Source: Peromyscus leucopus (Eukaryota; Chordata; Mammalia; Rodentia; Cricetidae). Taken from it: a stretch of DNA of 64,000 nucleotides. Within the stretch, counting starts at the first letter, position 1. The number at the start of each line of letters is the position of its first letter. Both the position numbers and the translations under genes were made by a program. Below, piece by piece: positions 25,003 through 36,519 of this stretch. The notes beneath the pieces were generated by a model. It saw only the letters and a program-made list of their open reading frames with translations, was not told where the DNA came from and searched no databases. The DNA lies in the NCBI RefSeq assembly GCF_004664715.2, contig NC_051066.1, forward strand, positions 79,560,735 to 79,624,734. The letters run 5' to 3'.

Positions 25003-25412
25003 GTGAGGGCTATTTATTGTTATGTTATCCAGGCTGGTCTCAGTCTTCTAGATGCTCCTATCTCAGCCTCTCCAGTAGCTGAGATTGCTGGTGTGCATCA
25101 TCATACCTGGTAGTCTCTTTGTAGTGTGTGTGTGTGTTAGACAGGTGCTTGTGTAGCTTAGGCTCGCCTCAAATTTGTGTAGCCATGAATGTCCTCGACT
25201 TCTGATTTTCCTGCCTCCATTCCTCCAGTTCTGTGAGTACATGTATGTGCCACTACAAGTATTTTTGAAATCATTGCAAGAGAACAAAAGATTGGAAAAT
25301 AACTAATGTAAGTAATGCCTGCAGCACATTTTATATGGTGCTGGAAATTGAACCGAAGGACTTAGGGAATGACAGGCAAGCACTCTACAAACTGAGGTAC
25401 ATGCCCAGCCCT
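25003..25412 (-). repeat. Old antisense B1-type and ID/B4 fragments
   Basis: B1-type 25003-25112 and 25130-25262; ID-like 25328-25412 (AAGCACTCTACAAACTGAGG). Confidence 0.6.
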
Positions 25413-25448
25413 TGCTGTTCTATATTCTAAATGTACAGATTTGTTCTT

Positions 25449-25863
25449 TGTTTACTTTACTTTATGTATATGAGTAATATGTATGTATGTGTATGCACAG
25501 TGTGTGTGCCTGGTGGAATCCAGAAGAGGACATCAGATCTCCAGGGGCTGAAGTTTACAGACAATTGTGAGCTGCCGTGTGGATAGTGAGAATCGAAATG
25601 AGGTTTTATGCAAGAACAAGTGCTCTTAACCCCTGAGGCATCTCTCCAGATCCTGTGCTTTAAAATGTGTGTGTCAAGGGGAGGAGGGCTACTTTGAGGC
25701 AGAAGGATCATGTATTGAAGCTTTCCTGGGCTACATAGTGAGATCCTGTGGGGAAAAAAAACAAAACAACCCTCAGCAGTGTAGTCTTGGACTAGTCTAG
25801 ACATCCCTGTACCTCATTTTCTTCTGAAGCCTGATTCTTTTCATTCTTTTTTTAATGTTTTTA

Positions 25864-25899
<36 letters not shown>

Positions 25900-25998
25900 C
25901 CTGTGTTAACCATGGCATGCATGTGGAAGTTGGAGTCAATTCTCTTCCTCCACCATGTCTCAGGGATTGAATTTAAGTAGGCCAGCTCACCAGCCACA
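25449..25998. repeat. B2-, B1 fragment+, (GT)15, B3-
   Basis: Antisense B2 25449-25654, sense B1 fragment 25676-25772, (GT)15 25867-25896 as the tail of antisense B3 25867-25998. Confidence 0.75.
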
Positions 25999-26179
25999 GA
26001 CCTGAGTTAGTTAATGCAGTGTTAGGTGTTGAGTATCCATGAAAAATGCTGGTGTTACCAGGATTTTGTAAGTGATTTTAAGTCTTAAGGAGTTGAATTG
26101 CTTCAACATCCAAATTGTAATAAATGAGCAATGACCTTTTTATTGCTAGATCTACTTGTCTTTTGTGTACTCTCCTTTT

Positions 26180-26361
26180 TTTAAAAAAAGATTTATTTAT
26201 TATGTGTACAGTGTTCTGTCTGAATGTATGCCTACAGGCCAGAAGAGGGCACCAGATCTCATTGTAGATGGTTGTGAGCCACCATGTGGTTGCTGGGAAT
26301 TGAACTCAGGACCTCTGGAAGAGCAGCCAGTGCTCTTAACCTCTGAGCCATCTCTCCAGCC
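26180..26361 (-). repeat. B2 SINE, antisense, perfect 16-bp TSD
   Basis: AAAGATTTATTTATTATGTG to GAGCCATCTCTCCAGCC. Duplication TGTGTACTCTCCTTTT at 26164-26179 and 26362-26377. Confidence 0.96.
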
Positions 26362-26522
26362 TGTGTACTCTCCTTTTGACTGGATGCATTTTCTACTGTC
26401 CACTGTTTTTTTGTTTTTTGTATTTTGAGACTATTTTGATATTATGTTTTTCCTGTTTCTCTTATCTCAAGTACTCTTTGTGAATCTTCCTTTTCTCTGT
26501 CTAGGAACAAATCATAAGTCTT

Positions 26523-26680
26523 GGCCGGCCAATTTTGGTGGCACAAACTCTTATTCCAAAACTCGGGAGGCTGAGGCAGGCAGATCTCTGTGAGTTCAAG
26601 GCCAGCCTGGTCTATATAGTGAATTTCAGGACAGCCAGGGCTACATAGAGGAGACTGTCCCAAAAAAACAAAAGAAAAGG
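26523..26680 (+). repeat. B1 SINE
   Basis: GCCGGCCAATTTTGGTGGCA to GGAGACTGTCCC and an A-rich tail. Confidence 0.9.
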
Positions 26681-26689
26681 AATTTGTAT

Positions 26690-28230
26690 GCATTTTTTCA
26701 TGTATTATTTTTTCATGTCTGTATTAAATCATCCTGCCCTATTTGAAAACAGTCTATTTAATACAAAATAAACTTTACTATGCAATAGCTCTCAGCAGTT
26801 TTCATGTTTGTTCCATGAAAAACTGTTTGTTTTTCTCTGTATTACTGCCTCAAGCCGATATTTCCTGACATATAAATAATAGTTATTCTTGTAACTAGTA
26901 CTCACAGCACCGGAAACTCTACAGTATCCTCTCTGATCTATAAACCCCGCCACCACCATTTTTCTCATGAACCGTCCCCTCCCTGCTTGCATCATCATCA
27001 TCACCAGCCAGAAGAAACACAGTGACATCGAGGTGTTTTGTGTATCAATTTTAACTCTGCTTGGCTCTTTTTGCCCTCTGTGGTGGATCTGTACTACAAT
27101 TAGCCAACCTGTTTTTCCAGTATATATTCTTACTTAACATGGATATCTTCACTATTCTACAGAATACCTGAGTCTCTCATGTGATTTCATTGGGTTATAT
27201 GAACCCTGCTTCTTCTCATGGTGGACTGAATTTCATCTCAATAAAAACTTTACTTGTTATAAACTCTATTTTTCATTCCTCTTTTTCTGAATTTTATACA
27301 ATACAGAGCATATATAGAACAAAAGTAATTTAAATTTAAATTCATTTCTGTGTTGTTCTTAACATTGGTTTCATGTTTCCAATTAAGTTATAAGATCTTT
27401 AATAGGATTCAGTTACAGTATCCCTACATCCACTTGGTAAAAAAATCACAATAGCACATGAGAAAGGTGTTAGGGATCAAATCTAGAACCTTGTGCATGG
27501 AAAAACGTGTTCTACCACTTGAGCTGCATCTCCTAGCCCTCACAGACTTTTTAGGTGACTCAGGAAAGTAAAGGGTTAAGTAGTACTCAGTGATTAGTAC
27601 AAATAGCCCTAAGGGACGTAAGTTTAGTGTAGGCATAATTTTATAAAAATAATTTTAGCACAATTATCGTAATAATTCACAAGGGTCTAGAATATCTGGT
27701 TATAGTTGACAATTGTTAATTCTATGACAGTAACGTGCTTAAAGTGTATGAGGCATCTAGGAGTGTGGCTAACCTACTGAGTCTTATTAGTGTGTACACC
27801 ACTATAGTGATGCAATTGTATCTATACTTTTATTTGTTTTTGTTTTTGTACAATGTGAGCACTCTACCACTGAGCCATACCATACCCTTAGCCCCATTTA
27901 TATCTATAATTAATGGGAAAATTATAGTTTACTTAAGTAATAAATGTCATTATAGGAAAAACTAAGAAATATAGATTGACAAAACTTGAAAATTGTCTTT
28001 TTTCTTCAGTTGTTGGATTGTCTTCACTATAATTAAAATACAACTCGATGAATTAAGGCTCCGTTTTGTCCACCAGTGCTCAGAAAGGGAGAAAGGCCTG
28101 CTACATGGTATTCATGTAATTGCCTCCTGAGTAAAAGTCAGTTCATTTGTAGACACCACTTGAGCTTCGTCTCCTAGATGACTTTATTGTAAAACTTTGA
28201 GTGAGGCACAAAGAACTGTCCCAGCCCTTG
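26690..28230. other. Repeat-poor interval of intron 3
   Basis: AT-rich; only antisense ID-like pieces at 27465-27540 and about 27840-27892. No coding or RNA feature seen. Confidence 0.5.
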
Positions 28231-28243
28231 AAAGTGTATTTGT

Positions 28244-28420
28244 GCCAGGTGGTGGTGGCGGCGCACGCCTTTAATCCCAGCACTCGGGAGGCAGAGGCAG
28301 GCGGATCTCTCTGAGTTCGAGGCCGGCCTGGGCTACAGGAGCGAGTTCCAGGAAAGGTGCAAAGCTATACAGAGAAACCCGGTCTCGGGGGGAAAAAAAG
28401 AAAAGAAAAGAAAAAGAAAA
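28244..28420 (+). repeat. Young B1 SINE, near-perfect 14-bp TSD
   Basis: GCCAGGTGGTGGTGGCGGCG, cricetid-type GGAAAGGTGCAAAGC, (AAAAG)n tail. Flanks GAAAGTGTATTTGT and GAAAATGTATTTGT (28230-28243 and about 28417-28430). Confidence 0.95.
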
Positions 28421-28454
28421 TGTATTTGTACATATTTACTTATTTTGAGTATGT

Positions 28455-28950
28455 TTTTGAAATAGATTCTCCATATACAGCCTTAGTTGTCCTGGAACTT
28501 ACTTTGTAGACCAGGCTGGCCTCAATGTGTGATCTTACTGCGTCTGCCTCCTGAGTGCTGGGATTATAGGTGTGCACCACTATGCCTGGTCCATTTGTAG
28601 GTATTGTTTTGTAAATTCCTTAGAACTGTTTATATTCTCCAATCTTCCTGTAATTTTCACTATATTAAGATACTGAAAAGAAGCCATATTGTAGTGGGAA
28701 AAAATGTTCAAAATAAAAATTTAGGATTTCATTTGTTTTGAGATTTCATGATTAGAGCTAAGCTCACTTTTTCTTCCTTCCTTCCTTTCTTTTATTTTTT
28801 ATTTTTTTGATTTTTAGAGACAGGGTTTTTATGTGTAGTCCTAGCTAACCTGAAACTACCTTTGTTGACCAGGCTGGCCTTGGACTCAGAGATCCTCATG
28901 CCTCTGCCTCCCAAGTGGTGGGACTAAAGGCGTGCACCACCATTGTCCGG
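28455..28950 (-). repeat. Two antisense B1 SINEs
   Basis: Copies at 28455-28591 and 28806-28950. The second is preceded by TTCC repeats and a T-rich tail. Confidence 0.85.
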
Positions 28951-29089
28951 CCTGAGCTATTTTTCATAATTAGAATTTGACATCTTTGACCCTCAAATTC
29001 ACATTAGTCATAAGACCCATAAAGTGTATGAATTGCACTTTAGAGTGAAAAAGATCATGAGAACAAGTTGGAAGTATAGATCTGCAATT

Positions 29090-29490
29090 TGTTTTTCTTT
29101 TTCCTTTTGTTTTGTTTGTTTGTTTGTTTGTTTATTATGCATACAGTATTCTGTCTGCATGTGTCCCTGCAGGCCTGAAGAGGGCATCAGATCTTATTAC
29201 AGATGGTTGTGAGCTACCATGTGGTTGCTGGGAATTGAACTCAGGACCTCTGGAAGAGCAGTCGTTGCTCTTAACCACTGAGCCATCTCTCCAGCACCCC
29301 CTTTTGTTTTTGTTTTTTTTTTGTTTTTTTTTGTTTGTTTGTTTGTTTTTTTGAGACAAGATTTCTTTGTGTAGCTTTGGAGCCTGTCCTGGAACTCACT
29401 CTATAGACCAAGTTGGTCTTGAACTCCCAGAGATCCACCTGCCTCTGCCTCCCGGGTGCTAGGATTGAAGGTGTGCACCACCACTAGGCT
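29090..29490 (-). repeat. B2 nested in the tail of an antisense B1
   Basis: Antisense B2 29111-29300 lies inside the T-rich tail of antisense B1 29346-29490. The outer duplication TAGATCTGCAATT (29077-29089 and 29491-29503) brackets the pair. Confidence 0.9.
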
Positions 29491-29503
29491 TAGATCTGCA
29501 ATT

Positions 29504-30296
29504 CTTTTATTCATCATTTGTGAACAACTGACATAAGATTTCCTTACTTGTTTTGCTCAGTACTGTCTAAAAACACACATCTTGACTTGTTCCAAATAGT
29601 GAATTTATAAAAACCCCAACAAAATATATAAACTGTTTGAGATTGTTTTTCCTAGGTATTTTGTGACGAAGGATGGGTTCTTGCTATGTAGCCCCTTGCC
29701 TTGAACTTTTTGATAATTCTGTGTATGTGTGTTTGGTATGTATATGTGAATGCAAATTCCTATAGAGGCCAGATGTGTTAGATTACCATCTGAAATTATT
29801 TTACAAATATATAATTATTTTACAGGAGGGTATGAAATAGAATAAGAAGATTAATGACTGTGACTGAGAATTTTTATTTTTTAAGACAAAGTCTCACTGT
29901 CTATCACTGGTTGGGCAGGAACTTGCTTTGTAGACATGTCTCTGACTTCTCACCCTCCCACACACCTCCAGATGCTGGGATAACAGTCAGCTTGTGACTA
30001 CGAATATTCTATTTATAAATGTGTAACTGTAGGTAAGATGTTTCTCACAACAAGTTTATACTTTTTTGATTATTCGTAGGCTTTTTCAGCACATGAACCT
30101 TCCAGATGGTTTACAGTTTAATCCTTCAAACACCTTTTGAAGTAGGCATTAATTACTATTCCTATAGTGTAGATGGCAAAGCCGATGCTGGCGATGTTGA
30201 ATATGATTGTATTCTGTTCATTTGATTAGAGTGGAAATTTTACTCCCAAAGTATATTGAGAAGAATTGCTCAATTATTTTAAAGAATTTTTTTAGG
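29504..30296. other. Low-feature stretch of intron 3
   Basis: Only eroded traces: B1/B2-like pieces at 29650-29790 and an antisense B1-like piece at 29878-29990. Confidence 0.45.
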
Positions 30297-30522
30297 AGGC
30301 TGGAAAAATGACTTAGCAGTTAAGAGCAGTGGCTGCTCTTCCAGAGGGCTTGAGTTGGGTGCCCATCATCCACATGAAGGCTCACAACCACATGTAGTTA
30401 GTTCCAGTTCCAGGGGACCTGACTCTTTCTTTTGGCCTCTGAGGGTATTGCATACAGATGGAGCATAGACATCAATGCCGCCAAAATACTTATGCACATA
30501 AAAGATTCTTTTAAAATAATGA
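30297..30522 (+). repeat. B2 SINE
   Basis: GACTTAGCAGTTAAGAGCAG head, CCAGGGGACCTGACTC middle. Confidence 0.85.
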
Positions 30523-30530
30523 GTCGATTA

Positions 30531-30950
30531 GGGTGGGAATTTGGCTCACTTGGTAAAATGCTTGCTTTGCAAGCATAAAGATCTGAGTTTAGGGCTGGAG
30601 AAATGGCTCTGTGGTTAAGAGTATATATTGATTTTTGTCCAGAACCCAAGTTCGATTCCCAGCACCCACATCAGGCAGCCTGGAACTCCAGTTTTAGGAA
30701 ACCAACACCTCTGACTTCCTTTGTCATGTAAAGAGACACATACATTCACAGTGTGTATCTGTGTGTCTGTGCATGTGAGTTTAGATTCCCAGTACCCACA
30801 TAAAAGCTGAGTACATTCTATCTGGAACCCTAGGCAGAGACAGGTAACAAATCCCTAGAGCTCATTGACAGCCAGCACAGCCAATCAGTGAGCTCTAGGG
30901 ACAGGGATCCTGCTTCAAAAACAGGACAAAGGGTCAGTGGGTGCTCAACA
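30531..30950 (+). repeat. B4-type SINE interrupted by a B2
   Basis: B4-like head 30531-30591 resumes at 30776 and runs to about 30930. The B2 at 30592-30775 is flanked by TGAGTTTA (30584-30591 and 30776-30783). Confidence 0.75.
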
Positions 30951-31396
30951 GGTAAAGGAATGCTTTGCTGTCAAGCCTGATCTGAGTTTGGTCCCTAGGA
31001 TTCCATTGTTGTGGGATATTTGCACACTGTGTGAAAACATTGCTGTGATCGGCGCAGTAAAAAGTTGAATGGCCAACAGCTAAGAAGAGGTTAGGTGGGA
31101 CTTGGGGGCAGAGAGGACTCTGGGAAGAAGAGGGCAGAGTCGCCAGCCAGACCAGGAGGTAACAGGAGTTGCAAGGTGAAAGAGGTAACACCACATGACA
31201 GAATGTAGATTCATATAAATAGGTAATATCTATTTTTATTATAAGATCTAGTGGGACAAGCAAGCCTAAACTAAGACTGAGCATTCATAACTAATAAATA
31301 ATAAGTCTGTGTCATGATTTGGAGGTTGATGGTTCAAGAAAGTAGGGGTGGACGGAGAGAACAGACTCCCACAAGTTGTCCTCTGACCTCCACATG

Positions 31397-31447
<51 letters not shown>
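30930..31447 (+). repeat. B3 SINE split by an LTR-like insert, (CA)24 tail
   Basis: B3 head 30930-31006 (GGTAAAGGAATGCTTTGCTG) and B3 tail 31345-31399 (AGTTGTCCTCTGACCTCCAC), then (CA)n 31400-31447. Confidence 0.8.
31007..31344 (+). mobile_element. Solo-LTR-like insertion in a B3
   Basis: About 338 bp starting TGTTGTGGG. It has a TATA-like CATATAAATA near 31212 and an AATAAATAATAAG stretch near 31295, the order expected of an LTR. It interrupts a recognisable B3, so it is an insertion. I believe it belongs to a cricetid ERV LTR family; the exact family and the 3' end are uncertain. Confidence 0.6.
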
Positions 31448-31448
<1 letters not shown>

Positions 31449-31659
31449 GTTCTCATACACAAAGAAATAATGAAATTATATCTGTTTCGGTGTTTTTGTC
31501 AAGATTGGCATACTAGAAGAATTCTCAATATTCATTTGTTGAATTAATGATTGACAATTGGTGACTATATACTATGTGCCAGAAAATTAACTTTACATTA
31601 ATCAAAAGTATCCTTTTCTGCATGTATTTGGTATGCTAATACCAATTAAAGAAATGATC

Positions 31660-31782
31660 AAGTGGCAGTAATGGCACGCGCCTTTAATCCAAGCACTGGG
31701 GAGTCAGAGGCAGGCGGACCTCTGAGTTCCTGGACAGTCAGGGTTACACAAAGAAACCCTGTCTCAGGAAAAATGAAGAAGA
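31660..31782 (+). repeat. B1 SINE, partly deleted
   Basis: GTGGCAGTAATGGCACGCGC to ACCCTGTCTCAGG. Confidence 0.85.
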
Positions 31783-32225
31783 AAGGATTCAGGAAACAGG
31801 ACTAATTTGTGTACGGGAAACTGAGTAAATGATGTATGGACCTTTTGAGGGGGAGAATGCTTTATCACCGAGTGCTGTGACAACTGTGTTTAACAACTTT
31901 GTATCTATTCCATGTTTTTTCATGCTCATAAAATCATAAGTGGTTTTTGATCATTGTTTCATAAAGTGGAATTGTGTTACATACAGTACTAACACACCCA
32001 TTTATCATGGTCTTATGGAAATCCCTCTTAATTAGCTAGTGTAGCTAGTTCATTATATAAGGGTGCACAATAATTCATGATGTGAGGCATCATAATTTAT
32101 TATACTGTTTATATTGTGGACATTTATTTTGGGCTATATGTTTACAATAGCCTTGTACAAATACTTTGTATAACCTGCTGCTTTTGTTTCTTTGGTGTGG
32201 ATTTCAGGACTGGAATTGTTGAGTC
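31783..32225. other. Unique intron 3 stretch
   Basis: AT-rich, no recognised feature. Confidence 0.45.
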
Positions 32226-32227
32226 TT

Positions 32228-32571
32228 TTTTCTAATTGAGATAGGCTCATGTGTCCCAAGCTGGGTTCAAACTTGCCTTGTGGCCAAAGATAGCCTTAAA
32301 TTTCTGGTCCTCCTGCCTATACTTCCCAAATGCTGAGGTGACAACATGAGCCACTATATCTGATTTATGTGGTGTTGAGAATCAAGCCCAGGCCTTCATG
32401 CTACTAGCCAAGCACTCTGCCAACTGAGCTATGACCAACCTCGGGCTTTTTATTGTTTATCTTTTAATGGCTGTTGCCAGTGGTTTTCCATAAAGGGTAT
32501 GTCTGCCTTTGTCCACCAGTGTATAACTTTTCCTTGCATGTCCTTGATAGTATTGATATCCCTTTTTTCTA

Positions 32572-32603
<32 letters not shown>

Positions 32604-32741
32604 TTGAGGCAGGGTCTGTCTATATAGCCCTGACTGTCCTGGAACTCACTGTGTAGATCAGGCTGGCCTCAAACTCACAGAGATCCTTTGGTCTCTGCCT
32701 CCTGGGTGCTGGGATTAAAGGTGCACACCACCAAGCCCTAA
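32228..32741 (-). repeat. Antisense B4 (B1+ID) and antisense B1
   Basis: B4-like 32228-32445, ending in the ID half (AAGCACTCTGCCAACTGAGC); B1 32600-32741 with a GTTTT tail from 32573. Confidence 0.8.
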
Positions 32742-33170
32742 TTAATACACTTTTAAAGTTTTACCATTCTGATGAGTGTAAATTGATATGTAGGATCTTA
32801 GTTTATCTTTCTCACTTGGCAGTTTGTACATATTGCCATATGGTTTTTAACTTTGCATCTGTTGGGAGTTGTGTATTCATATTCTTGGGTAGTTTCAACA
32901 ACGAGTAATTCAGTTTTTCTGACCAATTGTAAGAACTAAGTAATTTCATCTGCATGTAGGAAGCTGGTGAGTTAAACTTACCCTCTTCACACTCACCTTG
33001 AACCCCACTCTCATTAGATGATGAGATGGATGCCTCAGCTTTCATGATTGTCTCCAAGAGGGCTTTATGTAGAGTACAGGCAAAAGACCAGGAAGTTGAC
33101 CCACGTTAACACTTGGAACCTGTTCATTGCTTTCCTACCCCCAGAGAACAGTTGACACAAGCTTGCCTTA
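32742..33170. other. Unique intron 3 stretch
   Basis: No recognised repeat or gene. Confidence 0.45.
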
Positions 33171-33773
33171 TTTTTTTTTTTAAGATTTATTTTTATTATT
33201 TTATGTTTATGGGTGTTTTACCTTAATTTATCTGTTCACTGTCTGGATACAGTGTCCGTGGAGGACAGAAGGTGTCGGATCCTCTGGCGCTAGAGTTGCT
33301 GTGGGCTGTCATGTGGGCACTAGGACAAGTTCTCTGCAAGAGTACTAAGTGCCCTTAACTGCAGCCTATTTTGGCTTTTAAGAAACAAAAACAAGCCTAA
33401 ACCAAACAGGCAGGCTGAGTCCTTTCTACCAAAGCATGCGTTCTTGGATTCATTTGTGAACCAAATACAGCATCAGTAGGTAAAGTGAAGTAGAATGGTC
33501 AGAGACTTAACTGCCTGGAAAATCTAGCAGAAAAACTTAAATTAAAAAAGTAAAACTAACATTTTGAGCCTATAACCAGAAGACCTTACATGTAGAAAGA
33601 AAAAGGAATAATGGAAAACAGAGTATAATTTCAAAAGAAAAATTTTTGTCATTTTTGTTTATTGAGACGATTTCACTATATAGCCCTGGCTGTCCTGGAA
33701 CTCAGTCTGTAGACCAGGCTGGCCTCGAACTCCTGAGTGCTGGGATTAAAGTTGTGTACCACCTTGCCCAACT
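33171..33773 (-). repeat. Antisense B2 and antisense B1
   Basis: B2 33171-33365 (TAAGATTTATTTTTATT head); B1 33655-33773, partly deleted. Unique A-rich spacer between. Confidence 0.8.
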
Positions 33774-33934
33774 CAAAAAGAAAAAATTGTTGAGTGAAAA
33801 AAACTTAAATTTATACATTCACAGCCATATTTTAAGTTGGATTTAACACCCATTCTATAAAATAGAGCCCATACCAGGCAAAGAACCTGAGTAGATGGGT
33901 CATGGGCCTTAGGAAAAACCTACTACAATTATTC

Positions 33935-34552
33935 TGCTGAATAAACATTGCAAATAAAATGATTCCTAATGACACACTGCTATCCACATAGAGCAGAGCA
34001 TCGCTCAACCTTCATCAGGGAAGCTTCCTCTTACAGTACATGTGAATTAACATAAGTGGACAGCTTGAAGAAAGTGGGAGATTTTGGAGTGCTCAGCCCT
34101 AAATAGGAAGTCTTTATTGGACCTCTCCCCTCAAAACTCAGGGAGCTAGATCGAAGAGGCAGAAAGGTTGTAAGAGCGAGAAGTGCTGAATGATTTTAAG
34201 GAAAGAACATTTTTCAGACACAGCAGGACAAATGCACACATGTTCTTACAGAGACTGATAGGATACACAGACCCACACAAGCTCAAACATGACAAAATCC
34301 CAACACAGAGGAGGGGAAGTGGGGACAAAGTCCCATTCCAGACCAGGAAGGTATTTACAAAGGACTGGTGCTGTCTGTCAGGGGGAGTGAACCACACTCC
34401 AGGGCAAGTCTCTATTCCGGAGTAGTTGGCCAACACAAATCGGGCTCCATCGTTTCTAGTGGCTTTTCTCTTCTGTTTTTAAAAGAGAAAATATTAAGTT
34501 GGGTGGGGAGGATATGGGAGGAGTTTGGGGATGGGAAAGAATATGATAGATA
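33935..34552 (+). mobile_element. L1 3' UTR segment, sense
   Basis: GTGCTCAGCCCTAAATAGGA, CAAAATCCCAACACAGAGG and AGTTGGGTGGGGAGGATATG resemble rodent L1 (Lx/L1Md-lineage) 3' UTR as I remember it. A terminal piece (GTATGAAATTCTCAAAGAAT) may be the one found at 36000-36019. Confidence 0.65.
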
Positions 34553-34695
34553 GCTAGACATGGTGACCCACTCCTTTAATCCCAGCCCCCTGAAGGCAGA
34601 TTCAGGTCGATTTCTGTGAGTTCAAAGCTAGCCAGTCTATACAAAGTGTTCCAGGAAAGCTGGAGCTACATAGTGAGCCCTTGTCTCAAAAAAGA
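34553..34695 (+). repeat. B1 SINE
   Basis: AGCTAGACATGGTGACCCAC to AGCCCTTGTCTCAAAA. Confidence 0.88.
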
Positions 34696-34789
34696 TAGTA
34701 TTTAGAATAGTACAAATGAAACAGCTAAAAGACTTCTCATGTTCATTGATTTGTTATTTCAGAGACTTCCAAAACATAGGCTATTGTTA

Positions 34790-35808
34790 AAGATAACATG
34801 CCCTTCAGACACAGGACCCAAAGGCCCCTGAGCTGAATCTAACCAAAAATCCATTTCTCTGATGACTAGCTTTCATGGTATCAGGTGCCATGCAAGTTTC
34901 CAAAAGAGGAAACAACCAGCACTCCTACCCAGCTGTGATGCCTATGAACCACAACCATGACAAGCGTGGCACAATAACCGTAAGGGTACAGTGGTGGCAT
35001 GCAAATGTTGGCAGTAACAAACAGCTCTCTAATTGGACTTTAGACCTGCTCAACAATAGGGAAATAATGCCAAGTAATGGAAACCTAGCCACTGCATAGG
35101 GCTAGTGAATTCATGGATCTTGGAGGAGAACCTACAGCATCTACTCTATTAAACCAGAAGAATCCCTAACTACATTCTAAAGATTTGTCCATATAACCAC
35201 AGAAAAGTGTTGTCTTCACCCCTTGTCAAGGAAAATTCTCTTTGCATTGCAGAAAACTACAACCAATCAAATGTTGTGGAGTTCGGTCCCAACTGGTACT
35301 TCTACAACACAACTCCTGGACCTTAGACTCAGTTGTGGAAAAGGGCGAAAAGATTGTAAAGGCCAGAGGAGCAGGGTGTTTCGCTGTAAAATGTGTCTCC
35401 TAGGAGTGTCAGAAGCTTCACCCATAAAGTCTCACCAACATGACTGCCTAAACATCAGCTGAACAAAGTATACCAGTAGATGTGCTAATGTGGACAGGAG
35501 AAAGCACAGGAGGCCTCAGCCCTACACAAAGAACTACAGTCTACTGAGGAATGCTGAGAGCAGGCAGATAATCTTCCCCAGGGAAGAGCACACCAATTGG
35601 TTATCCAATACCAAATGGTCAGTCCTGAAAACATACAAGCAAGTTTCCTCATACAGATTGAGCAGGCTGTGTTTATGTATTCAGGAATATATGTATATAT
35701 GTAACAACAATGAAAAAGAGGCCATGAATTTGAAAGCAAGAAAGAATATATGGAAGGGTTTGGAGATAGGAAAGGGAAGGGGAGAAATGTAATTATAATT
35801 AAAAAAAA
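34790..35808 (+). mobile_element. L1 3' end (Lx-type), about 1 kb, sense
   Basis: Ends ACCAATTGGTTATCCAATAC, AATTTGAAAGCAAGAAAG, GTAATTATAATTAAAAAAAA, which I recall as the Lx-type L1 3' UTR. No coding capacity; the 79- to 167-residue ORFs here are chance or antisense. Confidence 0.65.
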
Positions 35809-35816
35809 GATACACA

Positions 35817-35977
35817 CGCCAGGTGGTGGTGGTGCACGCCTTTGATCCCAGCACTTGGGAGGCAGGGGCAGGTGGATCTCTGTGTGTTCAAGGACAGCCT
35901 GGTCTACAGAGCGAGTTCCAAGACAGCCAATGCTACACAAAGAAACCCTGTCTCGCAAAAATAAAACAAAACAAAAA
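35817..35977 (+). repeat. B1 SINE
   Basis: CGCCAGGTGGTGGTGGTGCA to CCTGTCTCGCAAAAATAAAA; inserted at the L1 A tail. Confidence 0.93.
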
Positions 35978-36046
35978 TACACACACATACATACATACTG
36001 TATGAAATTCTCAAAGAATAAATTCTAAATAATTACAAATTTAAAA

Positions 36047-36203
36047 TGCATGCAGTGGTGGTGCACTACACCTTTAATCTCAGCACGTGGGGGCCAGAGG
36101 TAGGCAGATCTCTTTAGAGTTTGAGGCCAGCCTGGTCTACAGAGCAAGTTGCAGGACAGCCAAGGCTACACAGGGAGACCCTGTCTCAAAGAAAAGAAGG
36201 AAG
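36047..36203 (+). repeat. B1 SINE
   Basis: GCAGTGGTGGTGCACTACAC to GAGACCCTGTCTCAAAG. It lies 284 nt before exon 4. Confidence 0.9.
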
Positions 36204-36486
36204 GCATGCTTAATTCCAAGCAGAGACTAGTGGCAGTGATAACAGTAATTGATGGGTAATAAGTGATCATTTGGAAACTAGTTCTTTCTTCCACCATGTG
36301 GGTCCCATGATTGAAAGTTCTGGATCACACGTGGGCAACACTATTCCTGACCTATTTGTTATTTTTGAGGTAAAATTTGTAAGGTTTGTCAAAAATGGTC
36401 AAAGTAGTTAAAAATTCAGAAATAGTGTGTTGATGCTCTTAAAAATAGTAACATTAATCCTATGTTTTTTTTTTATTTCTCCTCAG

Positions 36487-36519
36487 ATTAAAGCTAAAAA
36501 TTATGATAAGGTTGAAAAG
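36487..36519 (+). CDS. Cstf3: Cstf3 exon 4 (33 nt, residues 76-86)
   Basis: Encodes [11 protein letters not shown] in the HAT-N domain. The acceptor has a strong T-rich tract ending CTCCTCAG, and the donor is AAG|GTAAGT. Both ends are phase 0, so skipping would remove exactly 11 residues in frame. This very short exon follows an intron of more than 36 kb. Confidence 0.95.

Noticed and set aside
35485..35988. 167-codon antisense open frame
   Set aside because: It runs antisense through an L1 3' end and a B1 (its first half is the reverse B1 frame ending in ..CSIGCLGTRSVDQA). Such frames recur at every antisense B1; not a gene.
1..36486. Upstream Cstf3 exons 1-3
   Set aside because: I searched for coding matches to the first 75 residues (for example GRFWKLYIEAE) and found none; they must lie before the window.
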